Assembly: GCA_021157505.1 (NCBI GenBank)
Contig: JAGGWI010000210.1
Location: 1 to 17,755, forward strand
Length of the DNA: 17,755 nucleotides
Source: Desulfuromusa sp.
GTDB lineage: Bacteria; Desulfobacterota; Desulfuromonadia; Desulfuromonadales; Geopsychrobacteraceae
Direction of reading: 5' to 3'
The position numbers were made by a program, and so were the translations under genes. Position 1 is the stretch's first letter, and the number at the start of each line of letters is the position of its first letter. Shown piece after piece: positions 7,514 to 14,929 of the stretch. Under the pieces are notes generated by a model, which was given only the letters and a program-made list of their open reading frames with translations, made no database searches and was not told where the DNA came from.

Positions 7514-8605
7514 ATGTGCAAGAAAATTTTCATTGCTGCAACTGGTCAACATTGCGGCAAAACCACGACCAGCTTATCCCTGCTCCATCTGGCGCGAAAA
7601 AAATATCATCGGGTTGGCTTTATCAAACCGTTTGGCCCTAAGCGGACCAATTATCTGGGACAATTCGTCGATGTTGATGCGGCTTTAATTGCCCATGTTT
7701 ATGGTATGGAAGATCGGCTGGAACTGATGTCACCTGTGGTACTGGATGCCCATACGACCCGTGAAGTCCTGGATGGAAAAAAAGATCCGCAACACTATTT
7801 AGAAAAAATTTGTCGTGCTACTGCCGAGTTGGAAAAGAAATGTGATTTTCTGATTATCGAGGGTGCCGGGCACACCGGTGTTGGTTCAGTCATGGGACTC
7901 AATAATGGCCAACTGGCTCAACAGCTTGATGCTCCCGTTTTAATGGTTGCCGGTGGTGGTATCGGCAATGTGATCGATGCCATCGAACTGAATTTAGCCC
8001 TGTTTCGTGAAACCGGCGCTGAAGTGCGGGTGATTTTGCCAAATAAGTTAATTAAAAGTAAGCGGGAAACCACGTTGAAGTATCTTCGACTTGCTTTCAA
8101 GGAGTCCGCGATTCAGATCGTTGGTGGTTTTAACTATTCACCGATTCTTGCCAATCCAACCTTGAAGTACCTGTCTGAATTGTTGCACTGTGAGCTTCAG
8201 AGTGATAACGAACAGGCAAGCCGTATTGTCCATCATGTTCAACTTGGAGCCGCTTCAACACAGCGAATTATTGACCTGTTGCAGGAGTCAACGTTACTGA
8301 TTGTCCCCAGCAGTCGGGATGAAGTGCTGGTGCTGCTGGCGACACTCTACCATCTTCCAAAATACAAAAATAAAATTGCTGGACTGGTTATTGTCGGGGT
8401 CGCTTCTCTTACGGAAATTGTGCAGCGAATTCTTGATGATGCCAATATTCCCTATATGAGGGTCGCTGAGACAGCTGCTGAAACTTATACAACTATTCAG
8501 GAAGATGTCGCTAAAATTGGAGCTGATGATGAGGAAAAAATAGCTTTAGTTCAGCAACTGGCTGAGAGTGATCTCGATTTCAAGTTGATTGATTCGCTAT
8601 TTTAA
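7514..8605 (+). CDS. Pta-N-terminal-like P-loop ATPase with DRTGG domain
   Basis: 363 residues from the ATG at 7514, which has GGGAG upstream. The N-terminal half is a dethiobiotin-synthase/CobB-type P-loop domain: ATGQHCGKTTTS (Walker A, K16), VDVDAALIA, then IIEGAGHTGVGSVMGL and a GGGIGNVIDAIELN stretch. The second half (about 205-330) resembles the DRTGG domain (HHVQLGAASTQRIID, then LLIVPSSRDEVLVLLAT). This order matches the N-terminal regulatory part of long phosphotransacetylases, but the acetyltransferase domain is absent: the protein simply ends. Automated annotation often calls such proteins cobyrinic acid a,c-diamide synthase; the glutaminase half of that enzyme is also missing, so that name should not be taken literally. 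The real function is unknown, perhaps nucleotide-dependent sensing. A TPR gene follows 13 bases later. Confidence 0.8.
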   Translation: MCKKIFIAATGQHCGKTTTSLSLLHLARKKYHRVGFIKPFGPKRTNYLGQFVDVDAALIAHVYGMEDRLELMSPVVLDAHTTREVLDGKKDPQHYLEKICRATAELEKKCDFLIIEGAGHTGVGSVMGLNNGQLAQQLDAPVLMVAGGGIGNVIDAIELNLALFRETGAEVRVILPNKLIKSKRETTLKYLRLAFKESAIQIVGGFNYSPILANPTLKYLSELLHCELQSDNEQASRIVHHVQLGAASTQRIIDLLQESTLLIVPSSRDEVLVLLATLYHLPKYKNKIAGLVIVGVASLTEIVQRILDDANIPYMRVAETAAETYTTIQEDVAKIGADDEEKIALVQQLAESDLDFKLIDSLF

Positions 8606-8618
8606 GGATATGTGATTT

Positions 8619-9887
8619 ATGGGTTTACTCGGAAAACTATTTGGTGGTGGCAGTTCTCTTGAAGGACTACGTAAGGCGGTTGTCCAAAAACGTTTTGTTG
8701 ATGCTCGGTTCCTTGCCGAAAAGCTGGCCGGGCAATCGCTGAGTGAAGCGGACGCTGTTGAGGTTGAGCAACTCCGGATTATATCTGGCGATGGCCTGGC
8801 CGGACTGAATCTGGATGAAGCCTTGGGTCTGCAACGTTGTGGCCATTTTGAGCAGGCTGCCGAACATTTGAATTTAGCTCAGGAACAGGTTTGCAGCACT
8901 GAGTTGCGGGATAAAATAGAGCAAGCTCTGGCCGCCGAACCATTAGTTCCGGAGATAGCTTCAGCGGAAGATGATCGCCTGGAAGCCTGTAACTCCTGTT
9001 CTCCCCAGACAAAACCTCTGCTAAATGATGAAGATGCCATCTTGGGTGATGCCGAAAGTCAACTGGAATTGATTCTGACATCATATCCCGCTGATTTAGC
9101 CGAGCGTTACCTCCAAAAAAATGAAACTTTCAAAGCGGCTTTTTTGTTGTCGCAGGCCGGGCAGGATGAGCAGGCACTACCACTCTGGCAGCAGGTGGAA
9201 GCTGCAGAGCAAGATGACCTTTACTGGTTTGAGTTAGGTTCTCTTTTAGGGCGTACCGGTAATCTGGCAGAAGCTGGTCCCGCTCTGGAAATGGCTCTGG
9301 AGAAAAATCCTGAACTGTTACTGGCAATCGAAGCTCTGGTCCCGGTTCTGATTGCCGATGGAGATTACCATTTAGCGGAAGAACGGCTGCAGCAATTTCT
9401 CGATCAGGGGGGGGATGCTGCATTCTGTTATGGACAACTGACCTCGCTTTCGGTTCAGCAACAGGAATTCTCCTTTGCCGCTGAGTACGCCCGTCAGGCG
9501 ATTGCAGCAGGAAATCTTGATCCCAAGTTTATGCTGTTGGCTGCCTCGGTTCTGGAGCATACGGAGGCTCTAGAAGAGACGGAAAATATATTGAGAAAGT
9601 TGCCTGCTTCTGGTCGTGGTTGTGGGGGTGGGGGTAGCAATCTACCGTTAGCCGAATTTTTGCTCCGGCAAAAACGTGAGCTGGGGACGATCCTCGATAC
9701 TTTTAATGCCGCCTGTCGGGAAGACCCGGAAAATCCACGCTGGCAATTGCGGGTAGCTCAGACCTATCTGGCTAAAAAATGGTCCAAGGAGGGGTTGAAG
9801 TTGTTGCGTATGGTGGTTAATGATCCCCGCCTGGACTCTGAACTGGTTCAGGAAGCAAAGCAGTTGCTTGCGGAACAGCAGGGTTGA
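8619..9887 (+). CDS. TPR-repeat protein
   Basis: 422 residues, acidic, with no signal peptide or membrane helix, so cytoplasmic. It begins MGLLGKLFGGG. Helical repeats of TPR character fill the protein; the clearest units are at about 195-235 (YWFELGSLLGRTGNLAEAGPALEMAL) and the following LAIEALVPVLIADGDYHLAEERLQQFL, with more near the C-terminus. A glycine-rich linker (GRGCGGGGSN, about residues 330-340) interrupts the repeats and is encoded by two G5 runs. The start has AAGGAT eight to nine bases upstream. Its TGA overlaps the next ATG (TGATG). TPR proteins are binding scaffolds; the likely partner is the P-loop/DRTGG protein before it, an inference from adjacency. Confidence 0.8.
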   Translation: MGLLGKLFGGGSSLEGLRKAVVQKRFVDARFLAEKLAGQSLSEADAVEVEQLRIISGDGLAGLNLDEALGLQRCGHFEQAAEHLNLAQEQVCSTELRDKIEQALAAEPLVPEIASAEDDRLEACNSCSPQTKPLLNDEDAILGDAESQLELILTSYPADLAERYLQKNETFKAAFLLSQAGQDEQALPLWQQVEAAEQDDLYWFELGSLLGRTGNLAEAGPALEMALEKNPELLLAIEALVPVLIADGDYHLAEERLQQFLDQGGDAAFCYGQLTSLSVQQQEFSFAAEYARQAIAAGNLDPKFMLLAASVLEHTEALEETENILRKLPASGRGCGGGGSNLPLAEFLLRQKRELGTILDTFNAACREDPENPRWQLRVAQTYLAKKWSKEGLKLLRMVVNDPRLDSELVQEAKQLLAEQQG

Positions 9888-10378
9888 TGGTGACTGCTAT
9901 CACCACGCTGAAAGAGTACCTGGCGGACCATAATATTGAAGTCTGGGAATTTGTTGAACTGACAGCGACGGCTGCTACTGCAGCTGCGGCTGTTGGTTGC
10001 AGGGTTGCTGAAATCGCGAAAACTCTGTTGTTTCTGGTTGGTGGAACTCCGGTTGCGGTTGTGACCTGTGGTGATATGAAGGTGAACAGTTCCCGTCTGA
10101 AGCAGGTTTCTGGTTTGTCAGGAAAAGTGAAATTACCCCAGGGTGATGAGGTGTTAAGTCACACCGGTTATGCCCCCGGGGGTGTCTGTCCCTTTTTACT
10201 TCCACCTGAATTACCCCTTTTTCTTGATTCCTCATTACTGCGGTTCCCGGTGGTTTATGCCGCCGCCGGGAATAGCCATTCAGCTGTTCCAGTGACTCTC
10301 TCTCAACTCGAACAACTGACCGGTGGAAGCATTGCCGATCTCTGTGCCCCTCTTCCTGAAAAACCCAAGAGTCCCTGA
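9887..10378 (+). CDS. YbaK/ProX-type aminoacyl-tRNA deacylase
   Basis: 163 residues from the ATG at 9887, which overlaps the TPR stop; a TTG one codon earlier is the alternative start. Proteins of this family hydrolyse mischarged aminoacyl-tRNAs in trans (for example Cys- or Ala-tRNA(Pro)), or form the editing domain of prolyl-tRNA synthetase. The family core is visible: VAEIAKTLLFLVGGTPVAVV (the conserved lysine, K45 here, lies in AKTLLF), then a VNSSRLKQVSG segment, GYAPGGVCPF (about 94-103) and the late AAGNSHSAV motif. The length is usual for a free-standing editing protein. Which tRNA it edits cannot be told from the sequence. Last gene of its operon. Confidence 0.88.
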   Translation: MVTAITTLKEYLADHNIEVWEFVELTATAATAAAAVGCRVAEIAKTLLFLVGGTPVAVVTCGDMKVNSSRLKQVSGLSGKVKLPQGDEVLSHTGYAPGGVCPFLLPPELPLFLDSSLLRFPVVYAAAGNSHSAVPVTLSQLEQLTGGSIADLCAPLPEKPKSP

Positions 10379-10407
10379 CGAATAGAATTTGAAGCCATTT
10401 AATTAGA

Positions 10408-10548
10408 ATGCTAAGACGCTATGGACTCATTGATTCTCCCGGTGAATTCAGGACTGAAGTTTTACTCGATCGTCGATACCGTTTGTACGAATTGTGGGTG
10501 CTTTTAGCTTTATTAGTTTCCTTGAATATTTATATTTACTTGTTATAA
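10408..10548 (+). CDS. doubtful 46-codon ORF with a hydrophobic tail
   Basis: ATG at 10408 to TAA at 10546-10548. The peptide starts MLRRYGLIDS, has a charged centre (LLDRRYRLYE) and ends in about 17 hydrophobic residues (WVLLALLVSLNIYIYLL), like a small tail-anchored membrane protein. There is no good ribosome site, and the AT-rich DNA here makes hydrophobic codons likely by chance. The stop codon lies inside the -10 element of the next gene's promoter. Probably non-coding, but conservation could rescue it. Confidence 0.2.
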   Translation: MLRRYGLIDSPGEFRTEVLLDRRYRLYELWVLLALLVSLNIYIYLL

Positions 10549-10549
10549 T
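10522..10549 (+). promoter_or_regulatory. sigma70-type promoter of the kinase-Roadblock operon
   Basis: TTGAAT (10522-10527) and a perfect TATAAT (10544-10549) are 16 bp apart, and TGT just before the -10 provides an extended -10 element. The start would be near 10556, leaving a leader of about 40 nt with AAAGGA before the ATG at 10596. This is the best promoter match in the window. Confidence 0.7.
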
Positions 10550-10595
10550 GAGTTTTGCATTTTTTCTAATATGACTTGCTGTAAAGGATTTCACG

Positions 10596-11663
10596 ATGGT
10601 TTGGGAGACTGCCAAACAGTCGGATAACAATTATAAAAATACTTGGGGATATGCTCAACTCCTTGAGCATATCGATATCGGCATCCTGGTTCTGGATTTG
10701 AATCAGGAGGCAATCGATTATTGTAATGCTGCATTTTTTGAAGTGTTACAGGATGAACAACTGTGTCGTAGTTATCAGGGCTTGTACAATCTTTTTGTAC
10801 GGGATATTGAAGCACTGGACGATTTTGATCTTGCTGGGCGCGTTGCTCATCAAGTGACCCATCAGGGACGCTTGTTCGGCCATTCGGTTTACAAGGTGGC
10901 TTCCAACTATCGTTGTGTTTTTATTCGTGATATCACGGAGAAGAGCCGCCTTGAATCGATTGCTCAGGCTGTCAATACCATGGATAATATTGGCTTTATC
11001 TTTTCCGGGATTCGACATGAAATTGGTAACCCGTTAAATTCTCTAAAAATGGCTTTAAGTGTATTGAAGCAGAGTTCAGAAAATATCCGTCCAGAGATGC
11101 TGAAAGAATATATTGAGCGTGGTCTTGCCGATATCGGTCGGATGGAATATCTTTTGAAATCACTAAAAACATTTACCATGTACGACAGTGTTGATCTCAA
11201 AGATATGCACCTGGTTGAGTTTATGGACAAGTTTATTTCATTGATTGAGCGAGATTTTCACTCACATGGAATTCGGATTAAAACTGAAATTCCGCTTGAT
11301 ATTTCCCGGGTTAGAATAGACGAGAGGGCATTGCATCAATCATTATTTAATATTTTCAATAATGCAGCCGAGGCATTAAAGGAACAGCAGGCTGCTGAGA
11401 TCAGTATTCAGGCTGAAGAGCGTGATCAATTGATTTGGTTGACAATTTCCGATAATGGGTGTGGAATTTACCCGGAACAGTTAAAGTATCTGTTTCAACC
11501 ATTTAATACCAGTAAAGCAAACGGCAATGGACTGGGCCTGGTGATCACCCGTAAACTTCTGGCAATGATGCGCAGTGATATTGATATTGTCAGTCAGTTG
11601 GGCGACGGAACTCAGGTGATAATCAGGTTGCCGACTGTAGACGCGGTCGCTTCAAAAACCTGA
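10596..11663 (+). CDS. PAS-domain sensor histidine kinase
   Basis: 355 residues, no membrane helix, so a cytoplasmic sensor kinase. A PAS-like sensory domain occupies about residues 19-115 (LLEHIDIGILVLDLNQEAIDY, ending in FIRDITEKSRLE). The dimerisation/phosphoacceptor helix carries HEIGNPLNSLK with H141. The ATPase domain shows the N box (NIFNNAAEAL, around N252-N256), the G1 box DNGCGI (286-291), an F box (LFQPFNTSK) and the G2 box GNGLGLVI (310-317). All catalytic motifs look intact. It sits directly upstream of a receiver protein, which is its likely phosphorylation partner. The ligand of the PAS domain is unknown; no heme or flavin motif is evident by eye. Confidence 0.93.
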   Translation: MVWETAKQSDNNYKNTWGYAQLLEHIDIGILVLDLNQEAIDYCNAAFFEVLQDEQLCRSYQGLYNLFVRDIEALDDFDLAGRVAHQVTHQGRLFGHSVYKVASNYRCVFIRDITEKSRLESIAQAVNTMDNIGFIFSGIRHEIGNPLNSLKMALSVLKQSSENIRPEMLKEYIERGLADIGRMEYLLKSLKTFTMYDSVDLKDMHLVEFMDKFISLIERDFHSHGIRIKTEIPLDISRVRIDERALHQSLFNIFNNAAEALKEQQAAEISIQAEERDQLIWLTISDNGCGIYPEQLKYLFQPFNTSKANGNGLGLVITRKLLAMMRSDIDIVSQLGDGTQVIIRLPTVDAVASKT

Positions 11664-11701
11664 ACAACGATATTCTTTTTGCTCCAAAAACAGGTAGGCG
11701 T

Positions 11702-12796
11702 GTGAAAAAAATCCTGATAGTTGATGATGAAAAATCGTTTTTGCTCTCTTTGACCGATGGTCTCAGTGTCCATAGCGATAAATTTCAAATTTTAACCGCT
11801 GAAAATGGTCGTGAGGCCGTCAAAGTATTGCGTTCAGTTCCAGTTGATCTATTGGTTACCGATTTAAAGCTGCCGGAAATGAATGGTTTTGAACTGTTGG
11901 CCTGGACCAGTCGACATCAGCCACAATTACCAGTGATTGTGATGTCTGCTTTTGGAACTCCAGAAATTGAAGCCCGTCTGGCGAAGCTGGATACCCTCCA
12001 GTTTCTAGAAAAACCTCTTGATATTCAAATGCTTGAAGAGGGAATCTTCAGTGGGTTGAATGCGGGGGGGAAAAGTTTCATCCGCGGGATTACTCTGGCG
12101 ACTTTTTTACAGCTGATGAAAGTCGAGAAAAAAAATTGTACCCTCAAAATTTTCAGTTCCGATCAATCTGCATACCTATATGTCAGGCGTGGTGAGGTGA
12201 TTGATGCCGAGCTTGATGAGCTGGTGGGGCTGGAAGCTGCGCTGGAAATTGTCGGCTGGAGTGACGCTGAAATTGAAATGGATGGCATCTGTCGCCGGCA
12301 GGACGATGTTATTAATCTACCGATGGAACATTTGCTGATTGAGGCATTTAAACGTAAAGATGAAGCCGCTGAACTGGGGAGGACAGGTTTTGTCGATGTG
12401 GATAATGGTGTCAATGATTTTTTAGATGGTTTATCCGAGGGAAAGAAGCCGGTTGAAACTCCCGTTGATGAGACACTTAAACAAATGACAGAGGTTTTAA
12501 ACAAGCTCTCTCCGGTGCAGGAATATACAATTTTTGATGAGAAGAGCACTATGCTGAATAAAAACTCCGGGAATTGTTCGCTGGATGGGATCGACCCCGC
12601 AGTTTTTGATTATTTATTGGCTCCATTGGCAGAGGATCTGAACTTTGGTGTTTGCCGTTTTGTTACTTTTAATAGCAGTCGCCGAAAACGCTATCTGTTA
12701 TTCCACTACCAGCAATATCGCATTCTGGCAACATTAAAGCCAGGGACGCAGTCACAGCAAGTTATTAAAGAGATTGAGCAGAAGATCAGCCGCTGA
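11702..12796 (+). CDS. response regulator: REC - PATAN (DUF4388) - Roadblock-like
   Basis: 364 residues from a GTG with AGGTAGG upstream. Receiver domain about 1-118: acidic pair D8/D9, phosphoacceptor D54 (VTDLKLPEMNGFE), S82 and K104 (EKP). Next, about 120-222, is a PATAN/DUF4388-type domain (IRGITLATFLQLMKVEKKN, LYVRRGEVIDAE, EALEIVGW-like turn). An acidic linker follows. The last 104 residues (261-364) resemble the Roadblock/LC7 protein encoded downstream: LNKLSPVQEYTIFDEKS matches INRIAGVADCLLVRNDG, and CRFVTFN matches CHYISFN at equal spacing to the end. There is no DNA-binding or enzymatic output domain, so output is probably by protein contact. It forms a two-component pair with the kinase 38 bases upstream. 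The REC and PATAN calls are firm; the Roadblock call is mine by eye. Confidence 0.88.
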   Translation: MKKILIVDDEKSFLLSLTDGLSVHSDKFQILTAENGREAVKVLRSVPVDLLVTDLKLPEMNGFELLAWTSRHQPQLPVIVMSAFGTPEIEARLAKLDTLQFLEKPLDIQMLEEGIFSGLNAGGKSFIRGITLATFLQLMKVEKKNCTLKIFSSDQSAYLYVRRGEVIDAELDELVGLEAALEIVGWSDAEIEMDGICRRQDDVINLPMEHLLIEAFKRKDEAAELGRTGFVDVDNGVNDFLDGLSEGKKPVETPVDETLKQMTEVLNKLSPVQEYTIFDEKSTMLNKNSGNCSLDGIDPAVFDYLLAPLAEDLNFGVCRFVTFNSSRRKRYLLFHYQQYRILATLKPGTQSQQVIKEIEQKISR

Positions 12797-12838
12797 ATGG
12801 TATGGTTATAGTCAATACGTTCGGGAGAGGACCGAGTT

Positions 12839-13495
12839 ATGTTGCATTTAATCGATGAACTCAAGGTGATTCCAGGAGTTATGGGTGCCTGTATCGTAAA
12901 TTCTCAAACCGGGTTACAGGTAACAAATCTGCCCGCTGTCTTCAAGCCAGAACGTTTGACCCTGGTCGGTAAGCACTTGTTAAGGCTCTACTCCGTGGGC
13001 CGTATGAATTTTGCTGATTTGACTGATATCACCCTGAACTATGATGAATCGGTGGTGGTTGCGCGTGAATTAGAGAAAAATACGTTGGTTTTTGCCATTT
13101 GTGATCCCGCGTTCAATCTGAATCTTTTGACCATGTCGTTTAACTTACTTCATGAAGAATTTAAACTTGGTAACTTTACTGAAACAGTAGCTGAAACAGC
13201 TGCCCCGGTAGAAGCAGAACCAGCAATATCTTTACCGCCAATTGAGAAGGAGATTAGTGGGTCGCTCCAGAATCTGCTTGCAGAGATGAAGGCCCTTCTT
13301 GGTGGAATCCTGGGGCCAATGGCAGGATTTATTTTTGATGAGGTTACGGACAACTGGATAGAGCAGGGAGCCCCTGATTTTTCCCGGATTGAGGAATTGA
13401 TTGAGCAGCTCAATCAGGAAATTGATGACCCGGATAAAATAGATAGATATCGCCAGCTCATTGCATCAGCCATCAAAGGTTTTCAGAAAGGTTAA
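12839..13495 (+). CDS. Roadblock/LC7 protein with C-terminal helical domain
   Basis: 218 residues. Residues 1-112 fit a Roadblock/LC7 domain (LIDELKVIPGVMGACIVNSQ, then ITLNYDESVVVARELEKN and LVFAICDPAFNLNLL), the fold of MglB-like regulators of small GTPases. An Ala/Pro/Glu linker (about 113-137) leads to a helical C-terminal domain (about 138-215) with GGILGPMAGFIFDEV and an evenly spaced Leu/Ile pattern. That part resembles the IGPIA-type domain catalogued as DUF8082, which I cannot confirm here. GAGAGGA precedes the ATG. It lies between the REC-PATAN regulator and a second Roadblock gene six bases on, so the products may form hetero-oligomers. Confidence 0.78.
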   Translation: MLHLIDELKVIPGVMGACIVNSQTGLQVTNLPAVFKPERLTLVGKHLLRLYSVGRMNFADLTDITLNYDESVVVARELEKNTLVFAICDPAFNLNLLTMSFNLLHEEFKLGNFTETVAETAAPVEAEPAISLPPIEKEISGSLQNLLAEMKALLGGILGPMAGFIFDEVTDNWIEQGAPDFSRIEELIEQLNQEIDDPDKIDRYRQLIASAIKGFQKG

Positions 13496-13501
13496 ACGGT
13501 T

Positions 13502-13861
13502 ATGGCAACAGCAAAAGATTTTGTTGACCGGATAAATCGAATTGCCGGTGTCGCTGATTGTTTATTGGTGAGGAATGATGGACAGGTGATCAGTCAGACA
13601 GTGGCTGATAACGAAGTTGATTCAGCTTTGTTGCAAATCAGTTCTGGTTTGGCGCGTGATATAATGACCAATGTTGGTTTTAGCCACTGTCACTACATCA
13701 GCTTTAATCGGGTCAATAACCAGACCTTTTATATTTTCCCGATTGAAAAATACTTATTGGGCGTGACCCAACAGACAGATTGTTCTGTGACTGATATGCT
13801 GGATCAGGTGTTCCGGCTGATTGGTAAAGTTTCCAACAATAGTGCAAAAGCAGTATCTTAA
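13502..13861 (+). CDS. stand-alone Roadblock/LC7 domain protein
   Basis: 119 residues, the size of one Roadblock/LC7 domain. The pattern is typical: first helix FVDRINRIAGV, strands CLLVRNDGQVISQTV, a middle helix (ALLQISSGLARDIMTNVG), then strands CHYISFNRVNN and TFYIFPIEKYLLGVT and a final helix (SVTDMLDQVFRLIGKV). Such proteins dimerise and in known cases control Ras-like GTPases (MglB/MglA), but no GTPase is encoded in this window. AAAGG precedes the ATG, and it follows the other Roadblock gene by six bases. It is the last clear member of the kinase-regulator cassette; the nitroreductase begins 30 bases later. Confidence 0.85.
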   Translation: MATAKDFVDRINRIAGVADCLLVRNDGQVISQTVADNEVDSALLQISSGLARDIMTNVGFSHCHYISFNRVNNQTFYIFPIEKYLLGVTQQTDCSVTDMLDQVFRLIGKVSNNSAKAVS

Positions 13862-13891
13862 ACAGCCCCATCTCCAAAAGGAGAATATCAA

Positions 13892-14422
13892 GTGCTGGAC
13901 CTGTTGAGACAACGGAGAAGTGTGCGCAAATTTAAACCGCAACCGGTTGAGGCAGAGAAGAGTGCCCAACTGAGTGAAGCATTATTGCGTGCCCCCAGCT
14001 CCCGAAACATGCAACCTTGTGAGTTTGTTCTGGTTGACGATTCCTCTATCTTAAAACAGTTGACCTCCGCTAAAGGGCATGGCACCTCTTTTTTTGCAAC
14101 GGCTCCTCTGGCTGTGGTTATTACTGCCGATCCAAAAATTTCAGATGTCTGGATTGAAGACAGTTCTATCGCCGCAATTATTGTGCAACTGGCAGCAGAA
14201 CGACTTGGGTTGAAGAGTTGCTGGGCCCAGCTGCGTTTGCGGGTGCATAATGATGACACCAGTGCCTCGGAATATGTTCGTCAACTGGTTGGTATTCCAG
14301 CAGGGATCGAAGTACCGATGGTCATTGCCATTGGTTATCCGGATGAGGATAAGGCCGGTCATCCCCGTAACTCTCTAGCTGCTACAAAAATTCATCACAA
14401 TCGTTTTAATCAGCTGGATTAA
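13892..14422 (+). CDS. nitroreductase-family flavoprotein
   Basis: 176 residues from a GTG start with a good AAAAGGAGA site upstream. The N-terminal FMN-phosphate signature RQRRSVRKF (6-14) and the following APSSRNMQPCEFVLVDD segment are standard for the nitroreductase fold; PLAVVITAD and the helix AAIIVQLAAERLGLKSCWAQ also fit. The tail IHHNRFNQLD is typical. Members use FMN and NAD(P)H to reduce nitro compounds, quinones or other acceptors; the natural substrate cannot be told. No signal peptide, so cytoplasmic. It may be transcribed with the upstream Roadblock genes, and slyD starts 10 bases after its stop. Confidence 0.88.
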   Translation: MLDLLRQRRSVRKFKPQPVEAEKSAQLSEALLRAPSSRNMQPCEFVLVDDSSILKQLTSAKGHGTSFFATAPLAVVITADPKISDVWIEDSSIAAIIVQLAAERLGLKSCWAQLRLRVHNDDTSASEYVRQLVGIPAGIEVPMVIAIGYPDEDKAGHPRNSLAATKIHHNRFNQLD

Positions 14423-14432
14423 CAGGAGAACC

Positions 14433-14861
14433 ATGTCAGCAGTAGTCGTTGGAAATAAGGTCAAGATTCATTACACGGGAACCTTTGATGATGGAGAGGT
14501 CTTCGATTCATCACGCGATACCGAACCGTTGGAATTTGAAGTTGGTGCCGGGCAGGTGATCTCGGGATTTGACAGTGCCGTCATCGGGATGAAAGTTGGC
14601 GAAGGTAAACAGGTACGATTGCCAGAAAATGAGGCTTATGGACCCTATAATCAAGAGATGGTTTTTGATGCTGCAGCTGACCAGTTTGAAGCGGGTTCAA
14701 TTCCTGAAGTGGGACAACAGTTTCAAACGCAGTTGGAAGATGAAACCCCACTGCTGTTGACCGTCAAATCGGTAGAAGACGGCAAGGTTGTTCTCGATGC
14801 CAATCATCCCATGGCGGGAAAGACTCTCAACTTTGATCTTGAGGTTATAGAGATAGTTTAA
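14433..14861 (+). CDS. SlyD-type FKBP peptidyl-prolyl isomerase
   Basis: 142 residues with the split FKBP domain of SlyD: VKIHYTGTFDDGEVFDSS, then GAGQVISGFDSAVIGMKVGE, an inserted flap (insert-in-flap chaperone region, about 70-120, containing AYGPYNQEMVF), and the closing strand NHPMAGKTLNFDLEVIEI. It catalyses cis-trans isomerisation of prolyl bonds and acts as a folding chaperone in the cytoplasm. The histidine-rich metal-binding tail of E. coli SlyD is missing, as in many homologues, so a nickel-delivery role is not supported. AGGAGA precedes the ATG. A strong terminator follows. Confidence 0.92.
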   Translation: MSAVVVGNKVKIHYTGTFDDGEVFDSSRDTEPLEFEVGAGQVISGFDSAVIGMKVGEGKQVRLPENEAYGPYNQEMVFDAAADQFEAGSIPEVGQQFQTQLEDETPLLLTVKSVEDGKVVLDANHPMAGKTLNFDLEVIEIV

Positions 14862-14881
14862 GTTCTTCGCTTTGAGTCGTT

Positions 14882-14919
14882 AAAAAGCCGCAGGGTGGTT
14901 AGAACTCTGTGGTTTTTTT
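14882..14919 (+). terminator. rho-independent terminator after slyD
   Basis: AAAAAGCCGCAG (14882-14893) pairs with CTGTGGTTTTTT (14907-14918), a 12-bp stem with two G-U pairs and a 13-nt loop, and the right arm runs into a T7 tract. It lies 20 bases after the slyD stop and ends about 11 bases before the dinB start. Confidence 0.8.
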
Positions 14920-14929
14920 ATGGTGAACG

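Noticed and set aside
10425..10480. Terminator after the YbaK gene
   Set aside because: Only short palindromes such as TTCAGGACTGAA are present, with a loop too small or a stem too short.
12163..12549. A 128-codon minus-strand frame inside the response regulator gene
   Set aside because: Serine-rich antisense frame, typical of a reading artefact; the REC-PATAN frame is convincing.
14862..14929. LexA/SOS box upstream of dinB
   Set aside because: GGTT and GAAC fragments are present, but neither a GAAC-N4-GTTC type nor a GGTT-type full operator could be built from them.
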